Assembly: GCA_947359465.1 (NCBI GenBank)
Contig: OX375872.1
Coordinates: forward strand, 77,295,100-77,359,099
Source: Metellina segmentata
Taxonomy: Eukaryota > Arthropoda > Arachnida > Araneae > Tetragnathidae
Direction: 5' to 3'
DNA: 64,000 nucleotides
The translations under genes were made by a program, and so were the position numbers. Positions within the stretch are counted from its first letter, which is position 1. Each line of letters starts with the position of its first letter. A model generated the notes under the pieces. The model did no database searches. It saw only the letters and a program-made list of their open reading frames with translations, and was not told where the DNA came from. Below are positions 35,101 to 47,100 of the stretch, one piece after another.

Positions 35101-38100
35101 AACTGTTTCACGCTAAATCTAAAGGCCTTTTTAAAGTTTAATAAGATATACCCACTTTTTGTTCTTGTCCGCAAAGGAATTTCTATATTCCATGTTTCAA
35201 AAGAACTTTTAAAATATTTCACGAGTTAAAAATAAAACTACAAATAGTTGAAAGAAATTTTTTTCAAAAACCATTAAAGGGAGTACTAGAAAAACTTAAT
35301 GTTGAATTTCAATACTTCATGAATGATAGCAATAGCAGATTTTGATTAAATTTTAACATATTCGTTGAGATGTAGTCACTGAAAAATAACAAACCACCTC
35401 CTTTATTTCAAGCACTATTAATACCAGAACAAATTCAAAGAAATCATTCAATAGGAATAACTTACCACAACAAATTCAATTTTTAAAAAAGTTGTAGAAA
35501 AGTTTATATCAAATTTGGCACAAATAGCGAAATTTCTAATAGAAATATTTTGATGCCATAATCGGATTCTGCATCGTTCAATTAATCTAAATTTGAAATA
35601 ACATGGCTTTACAACCTTTATATCCCGAGATATTCAATACCAAATTTAGTATCAGTTTCAGGCATCATCTCAACATAAGTGTCCATCTGTAGATCGAGAT
35701 TAATTGTAGTTATGGTTACCCGAATTTCCAAATTGAACATTTTTTCATAGGTATTTTTCAGCGATCCAAGAATCATTATATTTAATACGAAGATGCAAAC
35801 AATTTTAGAATTGCATTATTATACTTACAATGCAAGTACAAACGATCCGAGAATTACTATCGGAGGTTTGTTAAACTTTTGATTGCCCCCTAAAATCACA
35901 ATGAGGAAAATTTATTAATCTAAGCCAAACATACGTTACGGGTATCGTCTCCAAGTTTTTAAAATAAACTCGTGATGTGCATTAGGTACAAAATATTTTG
36001 TACTTCTAAATGGGGTCAATTATACTTGCAGCATTTGTGGCTTTAATTTTTATTTCGCTCAAATTCTTATTTTGTAATTTGCCATTTTATATACTATAAT
36101 AAAAATCTTAACTTTATCAAGTAATATTTTCATTGGGTAATATGGGTGGCCCAAAAGTCACTAAACCATTTTAAAATGGGCCAAGGCAGCCTGTTTGGAA
36201 GAATAACGGATTAGCAACCGGATGGTTGCGATTTAGTCGACAGTAGCCCGCTGTGTTGCTCCAGTGCGACGCTAATTAAAACACCTACCATTTTTAAATA
36301 TAACTTTTTTGGCATTAATTTTTTCAAATTATTTGTTTTTCTTAGGAAAAAGTTTTAATAGAAAATATGGAGAAATTCACTACATAACCATCGAAACAAG
36401 CGACAAACAATTGCAATCTACAAAACAAATTAAAAATAATTTCAAAGTATATTTATTGTTTATAAAGAACTAACGTGAATTTTTGATACAAAAGAGTTAT
36501 TTTATTAAATAATCTAGTGACTTGTGGGCCGCCCTGTATAATGAATGGTATAGTTGTATATTACTTTTCACTTATTAATTTAAGAGTTTTCGAATACATA
36601 CTGTCTTTAATTTCGACACAGGCAAAATTAAGAAATCCTGTATTCGTTGTAATAGGTGCATGCTATAATAAAAGTAGCTTGTCTCTAGTATCGCCTTTAA
36701 AAAAATGTAGTAAAGCATCAATTTTTTGGGTTAAGATCATACACTAACATGCAAGTCCGTTTTAAGCTGTCATCCGTACGCATTTAAAAAGAATTATTTC
36801 AAATTCTTTTTAGCTCTTGACTTTCTGATATCCCGACTTACGAAATTTTTGCATGTTTTTAACATCTGAAGAGCTTATTTTACGATAAGTACGAACCGTT
36901 GGTGCATTAGTCAAAAGTAAATTTTTAAATTAAGTCGTGAAATAGAGATCAAACAAATTCAGACTAGACTTGCATATTAGATTCATTATAGAATAGTTGT
37001 AATTCTGTAAATACCATCTAATCTGGAATTCCATTTCTTTAGAGTAGCAAAGGCATTATCAGAACCCTACTGGTGAAAGAGGGTGTAAATGCCGATTGGA
37101 TTCCCGTTGATGTCGTGGCTAATACATTAATAGCAGCTGCTCATTTAATAGCTAAAGAAAGGTATTTAGTTTATGTTGGCATTCAAGACTAAACGTATTT
37201 TGTCTTTCATAACCATTTCAAGAAGTTGGTAATATTGTTAAAGACTAAATGTATACGAGACATGCTAAAGCAAATATATTTTCAATCCCTTTGATCTTAG
37301 AGCATTTAAATATGGCAACTTTTATCTTCAAGTAAGGTGTATTTGATTTTTAAGCTAACCTACTAAAGTATTCGTACAGTAGCGATTTTTAATAGCCAAG
37401 TAAGCTTAACCTTTTGACTACGACTAGAGATATAACAAGCGCGATTCTTATAACTTTCAAGGTACAACTGCTGTACTTTCCATAGTCTAAATTTTTTCTT
37501 GTCGCGATCAAGGTACAACTGGTTTACCGGCCGTAGTCTAAAGATTAATGTCTGAATAACAGAACCATGCTGCAATGGAATACGTTAGAATGTTTATGCA
37601 AGAATTTGATTAAAGTTAAAGTACAAGCAAACTCTTTTTGGAGCGCTCAAAGTATTCTAGCTACCAAGAAAATATGAATTCGCTTTAAAAATTAGATTGT
37701 TTTCGAAGTATTTAGTTGACAAATGAGCTTAAATACCCAACTGAATATACTTGAACAGACTCTGGTTTAGACTACCATGCAAGGTATAAATTGGGAGAAT
37801 GGTCGCTATAGAGACCAGTTATAAATAGAAGGCTCGGTGGGTTTATCCACTCCTCCAGCACCTGTGAGTTGTAGGCAGTTTCGTTCCCTCCTTGGGTTTC
37901 TCTTGTCAGTAAAGCTTTTATTGTGTTTTTGTTCATTCCTTAACGTTGTCTGTCTTGTGTTTGGTGCATCTTGGTTCCGTTAGGCTAAGCTGCGCCAAAC
38001 CAAAGATGGATTTACACAAACGCAACCTATAAAAAGCTGATTTTAAAACTTCGGAATTAAACTCGACTTAATCAAATAACACTTTAGCAGAAGACTACAT

Positions 38101-41100
38101 CTTGCCGTTCTGTCTGAAGAGAGGTTGGGCCTCTTAAACAAACTCGCTCTGATAAACTTCCGGCATTTGTATTGGCATGCGGTTTCTCATGAGATAATTA
38201 AAGACCCCACAACTAGTTGCAGAACTAAACAAATGAGAGTAGCCTCGTAGGTAGGTAACTGCAGTACAAGTACATACTGGCCAGCTGGGTTGCACAGTGG
38301 GAAAATCCTACTCTTTTCAAGGTAATTTTACTGCATTGCGTTTGGCGTAGTTTATTCTGTTATGGATCTAGCGCCATAAAACTCAACCGAACTACTCCAA
38401 GGAGAGTAATTGGAAGCGGCTTTTAGCCTTTGAAAATTACTAGAATGAAAACTTTCATTCTGGAAAATAGTTATTCTTTCAAACATGATTAAATTGCAGT
38501 AGATGAGTTCCGCACTAGCCCGATTGGAAGAGTAGCAACACGAGGGTTTACAGTTCGAAATTCACTCCAACTAACCATCGTGTACGCGAGGGTTGGTGCA
38601 CGTTAAATATGTCAGGGCCTCAAATGTTCTCGCATTGGCGTGGTGTGGAAGTTTGGAAAGTGGTGTGCCAGATCGGGTGTTGACTTCATCATGTGAATGG
38701 TTCAAATTTACGAGCTGTACTCAAATGTTTACCATCGGATTGATCCGGGATCGTTTCCAATAGCCCGCTGTGTTACTTCAGTGTGATATTAATTCAACAC
38801 CCATCTTACCGAAAATGGATTAATGGTGTGGAGGAAAGATAACATACTCCAAGGAATTTGTTTATATCAAGGAAACTGAACCGTGGGTATTCTGGTTAGA
38901 AGAGTAACGAATTCGTAATCGACGAAAAACCGTCGTGAACAAAGGGGCTGGTGCACGTTAAATTTGTTGGAGCTAGGAATGTCCTCGCATTGAAGTGGTG
39001 GGGAAGTTTGGAGTAGGGTGCCAGCCTATGTGTGAACTCGTTATCCAACCGTGGTTCAAAATTACGTGCTATTGTCCTCGGAGCTTTCCCATCGAATTTG
39101 ATCGCCACGAATAACCCACTGTGTTGCTACAGTGTGAAGTTAATGAATTATCTACCCAATGAAAATTTAAAAGAAATTCATGTTACTATGTCGTGTATAA
39201 GGCTACCTTTTAGCTAGCTTGTTTGTATTTTTAAACTGACTTTTATAAAATAGTCTTGCTTTTAGGCGCAGATTGTCCATTTTTGGACCTAATGCCATAA
39301 AACCCAAATCGGCCAAACATTTAGAGTTATCTTTTTTTTCTCGAGAAGGTACGCTTTGTTGGAACTACGTGCTAAGGTATACCCCAATTACGGCCTAGTT
39401 ATATATAATGGACCATCGTAACATTTCCTACAACATTCTTGACCGATATGAACCCGATATCCGCATTCTGTCAAACAGATGGACAACGAGAACGATTGGC
39501 AGGTTCAATCATTCTTAACACTCCTGGTGGATATTTCGACTACATATCTCTCCATTAGAGGGAACTGCTGAGCAGATCTGGATGAACGAGGTATCGCACC
39601 GTTGGAGGAACTGCTGAACAGATCTGGATGGACGAGGTATCGCATCGTTGGAGGAACTGCTGAGAAGATCTGGATGGACGAGGTATCTCGCCGTTGGAGG
39701 AACTGTTGATCGACGAGATGCTTAAGGAGACCTCAAATTAGTGAAAAGGAATTAGTCAGATCTTGATTAACGAGGTATCTCGTCAAAACCATTTGGAGGG
39801 TTAACTTATAAATGACCCTTTGACAAATTTCCTACGAATCCTATTAAATGCTTACTCTGAATTTTTATTGTAAAGGCTTATTTAATCTTGTGAACGTCTA
39901 TCCGGATCCGTCAAACCAATAACTTAATGGTTACTTTTTTTACATTCATTATTAATTTATCTTGCGCTTGGCGTAGTTTATCCTATTTTAATTGAACCTC
40001 TTGGTCGTTCTCATTGCAAATTGGTTCTATGGAATACGGATAGCGGATTCCCTATGTCGCTGTAGAAGGCTAAATGATTCTAGATTCACTGGGAAATTGT
40101 ATCATTAGAAAATCGAATGATTAGCTATTGCCTGTTTTACTTCAGAACAGAGATAGTAGAATTATAAACTTTAAATAGCGGAATTAGATTGATAATTATT
40201 GAATTTAGGTAACTGTTATTTGCTTATTTCAAATATTTTTTTCCTTAGAGCAACGGGAGTAAATATCCTTATGCATGCGAAGCCTTCAGGAATTCCCATC
40301 ATCAATTGCGTCTGTCCAAACACAAATGTCATCACCTGGTCGGAAATCATAAGGATATGTATTCCACTTGTATCCAAATATCCTAGTCTAAATTTTTACC
40401 GACTACCAGGTAAAGGAACTGTTACTTCCTCGCCTGCTTTACATACGATATGTAAATACGTTTTTCACTACCTACCATCTGTTATTCTGGACGTCCTTGC
40501 GTTTCCATACTATCGTCGAATGAAGTAAGTTGCAAATTAATTTATTTTAATAAAATTTTAAGTTACGAAGTGCTTAAAATAGAAGGGACAGTGATAACCC
40601 CGCTGGCATAGCAACGGATTAGCAACAGGAGGGTTGAGAGTTCGAAACTCGATACGGCCAAGGACCGTGTACCGTTGGTACATGATGAATCTCTAATGTC
40701 CTCTCATTAGCATGGTGTGAAAGTTTGGGGAGTGTGACACCAGTTCAGGTGTTCTCGTCATCTGACCGCGGCTCAAAATTACGAAGCGTTGTCCTTGGCT
40801 CTTTCCCTTCAGGATTGATCTCTGACCGTCGCCAATTATCCATAGTGTTGGTCCAGTGCGACGTTAATTATCTTCCTTAAAATTGAAGCAATGCCGTTTC
40901 GCAGACACCTTTATCGGCAGTCGTGATAAAAATACGATGCAACTAAATTATTACATTGCTAGGGATATATAAAACACAAACTTCTGTAATCAAAATAACT
41001 TATTAAAAGGTTCTACAAATATGAAGAGTTGATGGATTGGGTTCACTATTAATCGGAAGACGCGTTGTAAATTTTTTTTGAGACGAGGCCGAGGTAGCCC

Positions 41101-44100
41101 AGTTGGAAGAGTAACTGGTTAGCAACTGGAGGGTTGAGAGTTCGATACTCGGTTCAGCCAACGACTAATGGCCTCGAAAGTCCTCGCGTTGGCGTGGTGT
41201 GGAAGTTTAGAAAGTGGAGTGCTAACTCGGGTGTTCTCGTCATCTGACCGTGGTTTAAAATTACGAGGTGTTGTCCTCGGATCTTTCCCTTAATGGACTG
41301 ATTCCGGATCGTCGTCAATAGCCCGTTGTGTTGCTCTAGTACGACGTTAACCGAAACAAATAATTACCCCGACCGTTACCAATAGCCCGTTGTGTTTCTC
41401 TATTTTGACATTAACTACCTACCCTTTGAACGGGCTGCGGTATAGTGGTTAAGGTGTTAGCCTCTAGATCGGAAGGTTCCTGGTTCGAATCCGGGTCCGG
41501 GCATGGATGTTTGTAAACGTAAGGTGTAGAGGCGACTGGTGCACCATAAATCTATCGTGGCCGAAAGTCCTCACGTTGGGTTGGCGTGGATGTTTGGAGA
41601 GTGGGGTGCCAGCTCGGGTGTTACTTCGTCATCTGACCGTGGTTCAAAATTACGAGGTGTTGTCTTCGGGTCTTTCCCTTCAGGTACTGATCCCGGACCG
41701 TCGTCAATAGCCCGTTGTGTTGCTCTAGTACGACGTTAACTAAAATTACAATTGAACGTGCTGTACAGTCGAAATAGACTCTTTAAATATTGTAGTCGTT
41801 TGTTTCTAGTCGGACTCGAGTTAGCATTTGAGTCTTTGTGGATTTGAACGGATCTTTGTTAAGGAGCAGCTTAAATGTTAAACAATGAGTTTCCAAAACT
41901 GGAGCGCAGATTTGTACTATGTTCGTATGGGGTGCCGGAAGCGTTGGCAGTGATTATACGAATTGTCGCAATAATACCTTTTCGCGACCACCGTACATGT
42001 TTTGCGTATGGCAACCTTATCTGCTGAAGAGTTTAACCACCTTTGTGCATATGGACTTCCCAATGTCTGTCTATCTCGCCACAGCCGCGTTATATCAGCA
42101 TTTCAAGTCTTCTGAAGTTTGAAAATGTGATTTCAAAGATCTTGTAAGAAAAGTACCTTTTCGAGCCCTGCCTTAGAAAGTTTTCCACAATACATGGCGC
42201 TAATGGAAGTAACGAGCTACTTAAGATTTGGATTGTTAGGCGCTACATTTAAAAGAGATTGAATTAATCTAGATCATGAAGGTAGGGAAAATATGTAAAT
42301 GAAACCTAATTACTGAACTTTACTTTTTTCTGTCTTGTTCTAGAGCAGGGACAGCGAACCTTTTTTAAGAAGTTGGTCAACTTTTGTTCATTATTGTTTT
42401 AGTACTACCTCGTGGGTCATTTAAAAATTGAGAACCAAAAAAAGTAGTTTTTTTACCATGCTCCCTTCCCTTTTTCTAATCCTTTAAAAAGTTAACGATT
42501 CCTTTTTGTTTTACAACTTTTACTTTTGAAAGTGAAGAACAAAAAAAATTGATATAAAAGGGGAGTCATACCCAGCCCCACTGCACTGAGTTTTTAATGA
42601 ACAAAGAAAACATATATGAAATATTATATTTTAATAGATAATATAGCTACAGGTATGTTTATGTACAATGAAGTTAATATATTTAATGAGAGAAATCTAT
42701 TGTTTTTTATCAGATAATTTCTTAATATTAGGTTCATATTCAGTATTCATTATTTTAATGCATTTTGCAGTTAATTCATTTCATAGTTTCTATTGGTAGG
42801 CTTTACAAAATTCATCGAAGAAAATAATTTTTCACATGAATATGTGGATCTAAACATCGTTAAAAAAAGCATTAACAAGTTTCTTCATTGATATAAAATT
42901 ATTTGGTAAAGAATCCCATACGTTTAACGTAATATTTCAATTTGTAGTGTGGGATCATTATAATTTTCATTAATTTCAGACATTTTCCCTTCTATTTTGG
43001 GAATCAAGTTATCAAATTTATTTTTCCAAACTATGCTGCATGGAATTCATTTAATCTCATTTCTAAATCATGGTTACCTTGCCACTGAAATTTGTTTAAC
43101 TCCATTGTTACGAATTTCGTTTTGTATGGTTACGAAATAAAGTGAAATGTATTTTCCATACTTTTAAATTGATTAAATCTCACCTCGGAGGCTTGTTTTA
43201 TTTCCTGCATAATCATAAAATATTTTTCTGATTGCATTTTCTTGAACGTCAAGCGTATTTTCGATTGTTATTTTGAAAATGTTTTTGTAATTGAGGAACA
43301 CATATTTCATCATTTTCATTTCCAAATCAATAGTAACAATCAATAGTTAAGTTTCGTCATAAATATCATTTTATTCTCAAACATCATTAAAACAATTTAT
43401 CCATTTCTTGGAAGTTTTTTCATTCAGTTCATAAAAATACTGAGTGTGATGTCGCATAAAAAATATAAAATCATTTAACCAATCTGTTTGAAAATTCGTC
43501 AAAATTACGCTCTTTTTGAATGAAAAAAGAGCTTAATCAGTTTGTCATTTTAAAGAACTTGGCCGGAACTGAGCCATACTGTCCTTGTATCTGAGGTACA
43601 TGGCGCGGTATTCTTCAAAAGAAAATTATTTTTAGCAAATAGGAAAAACTAGTGGTGTCTACATTATCTAAAACCTGAATAATTGGAATAAAACCACAAA
43701 AATACAGCTACAAAACAAAACTTCAGATTGATCAAAAATGCTTACGAATCTGTTGTCGTCGTATCTGAGAGATAAAAGGCGTGGCGATATTAATCAATTT
43801 ATAAGAACGAAAACTAAACTGACATCTGGCACTCGTGCTAGGAATATGGGTGGGGAAGCATCATCCCTCCCTACAGATGGACTTGCAGTCGGCAAAAAAA
43901 CCTTAGCATGTGTCTCCAGGATAAAAGGTCAGTAATCTAATGTCTATTATTAGTATTTACTACATACAGTAACACCCCGGTTATCCGAGCTCCTATTATC
44001 TGAGTTTCTGCTGTAACCGAGCTATCAAATATTTCTAGGTATATTTTTTAGGTCTACATTTTCCATTTTTAAAGCTACTAAAAAAAAAATTATGAACCTG

Positions 44101-47100
44101 ATCTCACAAACACTCAGTATAACTAAACCCGTGACTGGCTAACACTGACGAACAGGAGATTAGATTGGAAAAAACATCAGCGTTTTTCTACAGGAATGTT
44201 TCTGCAAAGTAACGTAAAAAACAATTAAGGACTTCTTTAAAGTAAAAACTCTTTAATTAATTCAATATGAATTCATGTGGTGTATCTGTATAACTTTTGT
44301 ATTTGTTAAAATATACATTTAAACCAACACGATTTATTTTATTTACAATTTTTGCTTTAAGAGTTTTTCGGTTATCCGAGTTACATTCTAACTCAATCGG
44401 CCTTCATATAAATCTTAAAACAGCATTATGTATAATCAATAAATCTAAAACACTTTACGCCTACCAACCGGCATAGTGGTTAAGATGTCAGCCTCTAGAT
44501 CGGAAGGTTCCTGGTTCGAATCCGGATCCGTGCATGGATGTTTGTAAGCGTATGTTGTAGAGGCGGCTGGTGCACCTTAAATCTGTAGTGACCGAAAGTC
44601 CTCACGCTGGGTTGGTGTGGAAGTTTGGAGAGGGGGGTGCCATCTCAGGTGTTGCTTCGTCATCTGACCGTGGTTCAAAATTACGAGGTGTTGTCCTCGG
44701 AACTTTCCCTTAAGGGACTGATGACGGACCGTCGTCAATAGCCCGTTGTGTTGTTCTAGTACGACGTTAACTAAAAATTACCAATTACTAAAACATTTTA
44801 CAAAAATCATTTGTCTTTTAATTTTTAAGTTCTTTATTAACAATTGTATTTTCTTATTTTTTAACAGGGTTTCGAAAAATAATTATAATTATTTATGAAT
44901 ATGAAAAGTTAATAAAAATCAACGCGTAGGTCATTTAAAAAGCATGCGTGGGTCAGTGTCTGACCCGCGGGTCATAGGTTCGCCATTCCTGTATCTAGAG
45001 TTTATTTTGAAGTATTTTGTTTTGTATAATATCTTAATAGGTGGCGTTTCGGAACTTTAACTGTTAGCGTGCTGGATGATATGCTCGATGATTAGAATTC
45101 ATTCTCGTTCATGTATTGAAAATATTATATTTAATTTTCTGCATCTTCTCATTTAAATAAAAAAAACTATTCTGTGTATTGCAGTGTATAATCGTGCTTA
45201 CATGATTTCATTTCTCCAACCTAAAGTAATCTTTGGCATATTTCTTAGATTAGTAACGTCTTTTCGACGAATACACGGAGTCATGAATCATTTACATCAT
45301 TACACAACCCATTCGTTTTCCTTCACTTCCTTAAACATGCAAAAGTTGCCACTGGAAATGAGTAATGAAGACTGTAACGTGAGTAATTACGATAAAAATT
45401 TATATAGTCAAACTTTGAATAAACTTTATAAATTCTTGAACTATACTTTGTGCTTTTTATTAATTTATTTGCAAAATGTTAAACTTGGAAAATCCTGAAT
45501 ATTTTAAAAAATGCTTGAAATTTTGACAGCTTTTAGATTTGTTAACCAAAGTATCATTTTGGGCACGACACACATTAAGTTTTCAGTATAAATTATCAAA
45601 GTGAATTGTAGTTTATGCTTGCTATTAACTCGTGCTATTATATGAAACCAGCTAAATTACCCGGCTTTGCTCTGATAATTCAAATGTAGTGGAGTATGGG
45701 GATTTCAAATTGTTTTAGCCCCCCACCCCCTCTTTGCAGACCCGAAACAAATCTAACCGGTTAATATATAGCCCATGTTTCCCGCAGGTTTCTAAAGAAT
45801 AAATGTTCCAAATTGGATGTGAATTGGTCATGCAATGATCGTAAAAATAATCTTTGGGAATTTCGAATTGTTTTTAGCCCACTCTGAAATAATGTAAAGT
45901 GGGTTAATGTATAGCCTACGTTACCCGCAAGGGTTCTAAAGAATAAGTATACCTAATTTGGAGCTAATTCTTCAAACGGTGAAGATTTGTATAGAAGACA
46001 GACATGTGCCAACTATACTTTATATACACTGACAAGCCAAAACATTATGACCATCCCCACGTTTTTAAATGAACTCGACTGGATGACGTGAGGGCACGTG
46101 ATTAAGTGAGAATGGTATTTAACTGCTGCTGGAGAAGGTAAGTATTTATTCCTGCACTTCTGCGAATGATGGGAAAGGCTGCTGATCTAAGCGAATTTGA
46201 TAGATGGTAGATCGTAACGGCCCGAAGACACTGAACGAGTATCGCCGAAACTGCGACTGGTATGTTCACAATCTGCCGTTGTTAGTATTCATGCAAAGTG
46301 GATAAATGACGGTGACACCAGCAGTAGACGCCAAGGTATGGGTCGTCCACGCGTCATCAAAGAAAAAGGACGTCGGAGTCTGTCCCGCTTGGTAAAGCAA
46401 AATCGGCGCGAGACAGTGGCTCAGCTGACAGCCCAATACAATACAATGCAAGTCCAAGGGCAGGTGTTTCGGAACACACAGTTCAGCGGACACTGTTGGA
46501 TATGGGACTATGCAGCAGACGTCCCACTCGTGTCTGTTGACCAAGCGTCATCGTCAACTACGCCTACAGTAGGCCCGGAACATCGAGACAGGACCGTGGA
46601 AGAGAGTTGCCTGGTCAGATGAATCTCTATTTCTCATTCATCACGTCGATGGTCATGTCAAGGTACGCTGTCTGCCAGGCGAATTGTTGCTCCCCTCTTG
46701 TGCAGCAAGTCATACACAGGCTGGTGGTGGTATTGTGCTTTTAGGGGGACTTTCTCATGGACGACTCTGAGATCAGTAGTTGTGGTAGAACAGACCATGA
46801 GCCCTGCGAACTATCTGAACATCATTGCGGATCAGTTGCACCCTTACTTGGCGTCTGTCTTCCCAACTGGAAATGGAATCTTCCAGCAGGATAACACCCC
46901 ATGTCACAAGGCTCTTATTGTGTTGGAGTGGTTCGAGGAGCATACTGATGAATTCCACTTAATGTCCTGGCCACCTAACCCGCCGGATCTTCTTCCGATA
47001 GAGCACATTTGGGGTGTCATGGAGCGGCAGCTAAGAGCTCAAACACCGTCATGTCCAAATATCTCTACTTTGCGTGACCGCTGCTTAGACATTTGGTACA

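Larger units (their letters stand above)
42346..44991 (-). mobile_element. hAT transposon with decayed transposase
   Basis: The left end CAGGGACAGCGAACCT and right end AGGTTCGCCATTCCTG are inverted repeats. They are flanked by TTCTAGAG (42338-42345) and ATCTAGAG (44993-45000), an 8-base hAT-type target duplication with one mismatch and one extra T. Minus-strand translation near 42780-42870 gives STYSCEKLFSSMNFVK, the hATC dimerisation motif. The rest is too decayed to read. It carries a SINE-A at 44461-44790. FAR intron 9. Confidence 0.72.

Noticed and set aside
41430..41510. A tRNA gene (TAGTGGTTAAGG A-box-like, GGTTCGAATCC B-box-like).
   Set aside because: The same head is followed by the same SINE body at several loci, and the 3' acceptor stem does not pair properly. 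It is a SINE promoter, not a tRNA gene. The same applies to the head at 49625-49666.
43738..43935. A 65-codon + strand frame inside the hAT fossil.
   Set aside because: It lies opposite the transposase strand, has no recognisable domain and no support.
45185..45248. Extending FAR exon 10 upstream to the GTATTGCAG acceptor, as the long open frame there suggests.
   Set aside because: Joined to exon 9 (which ends two bases into a codon) it gives an immediate TAA. The downstream acceptor keeps the frame and the family alignment.
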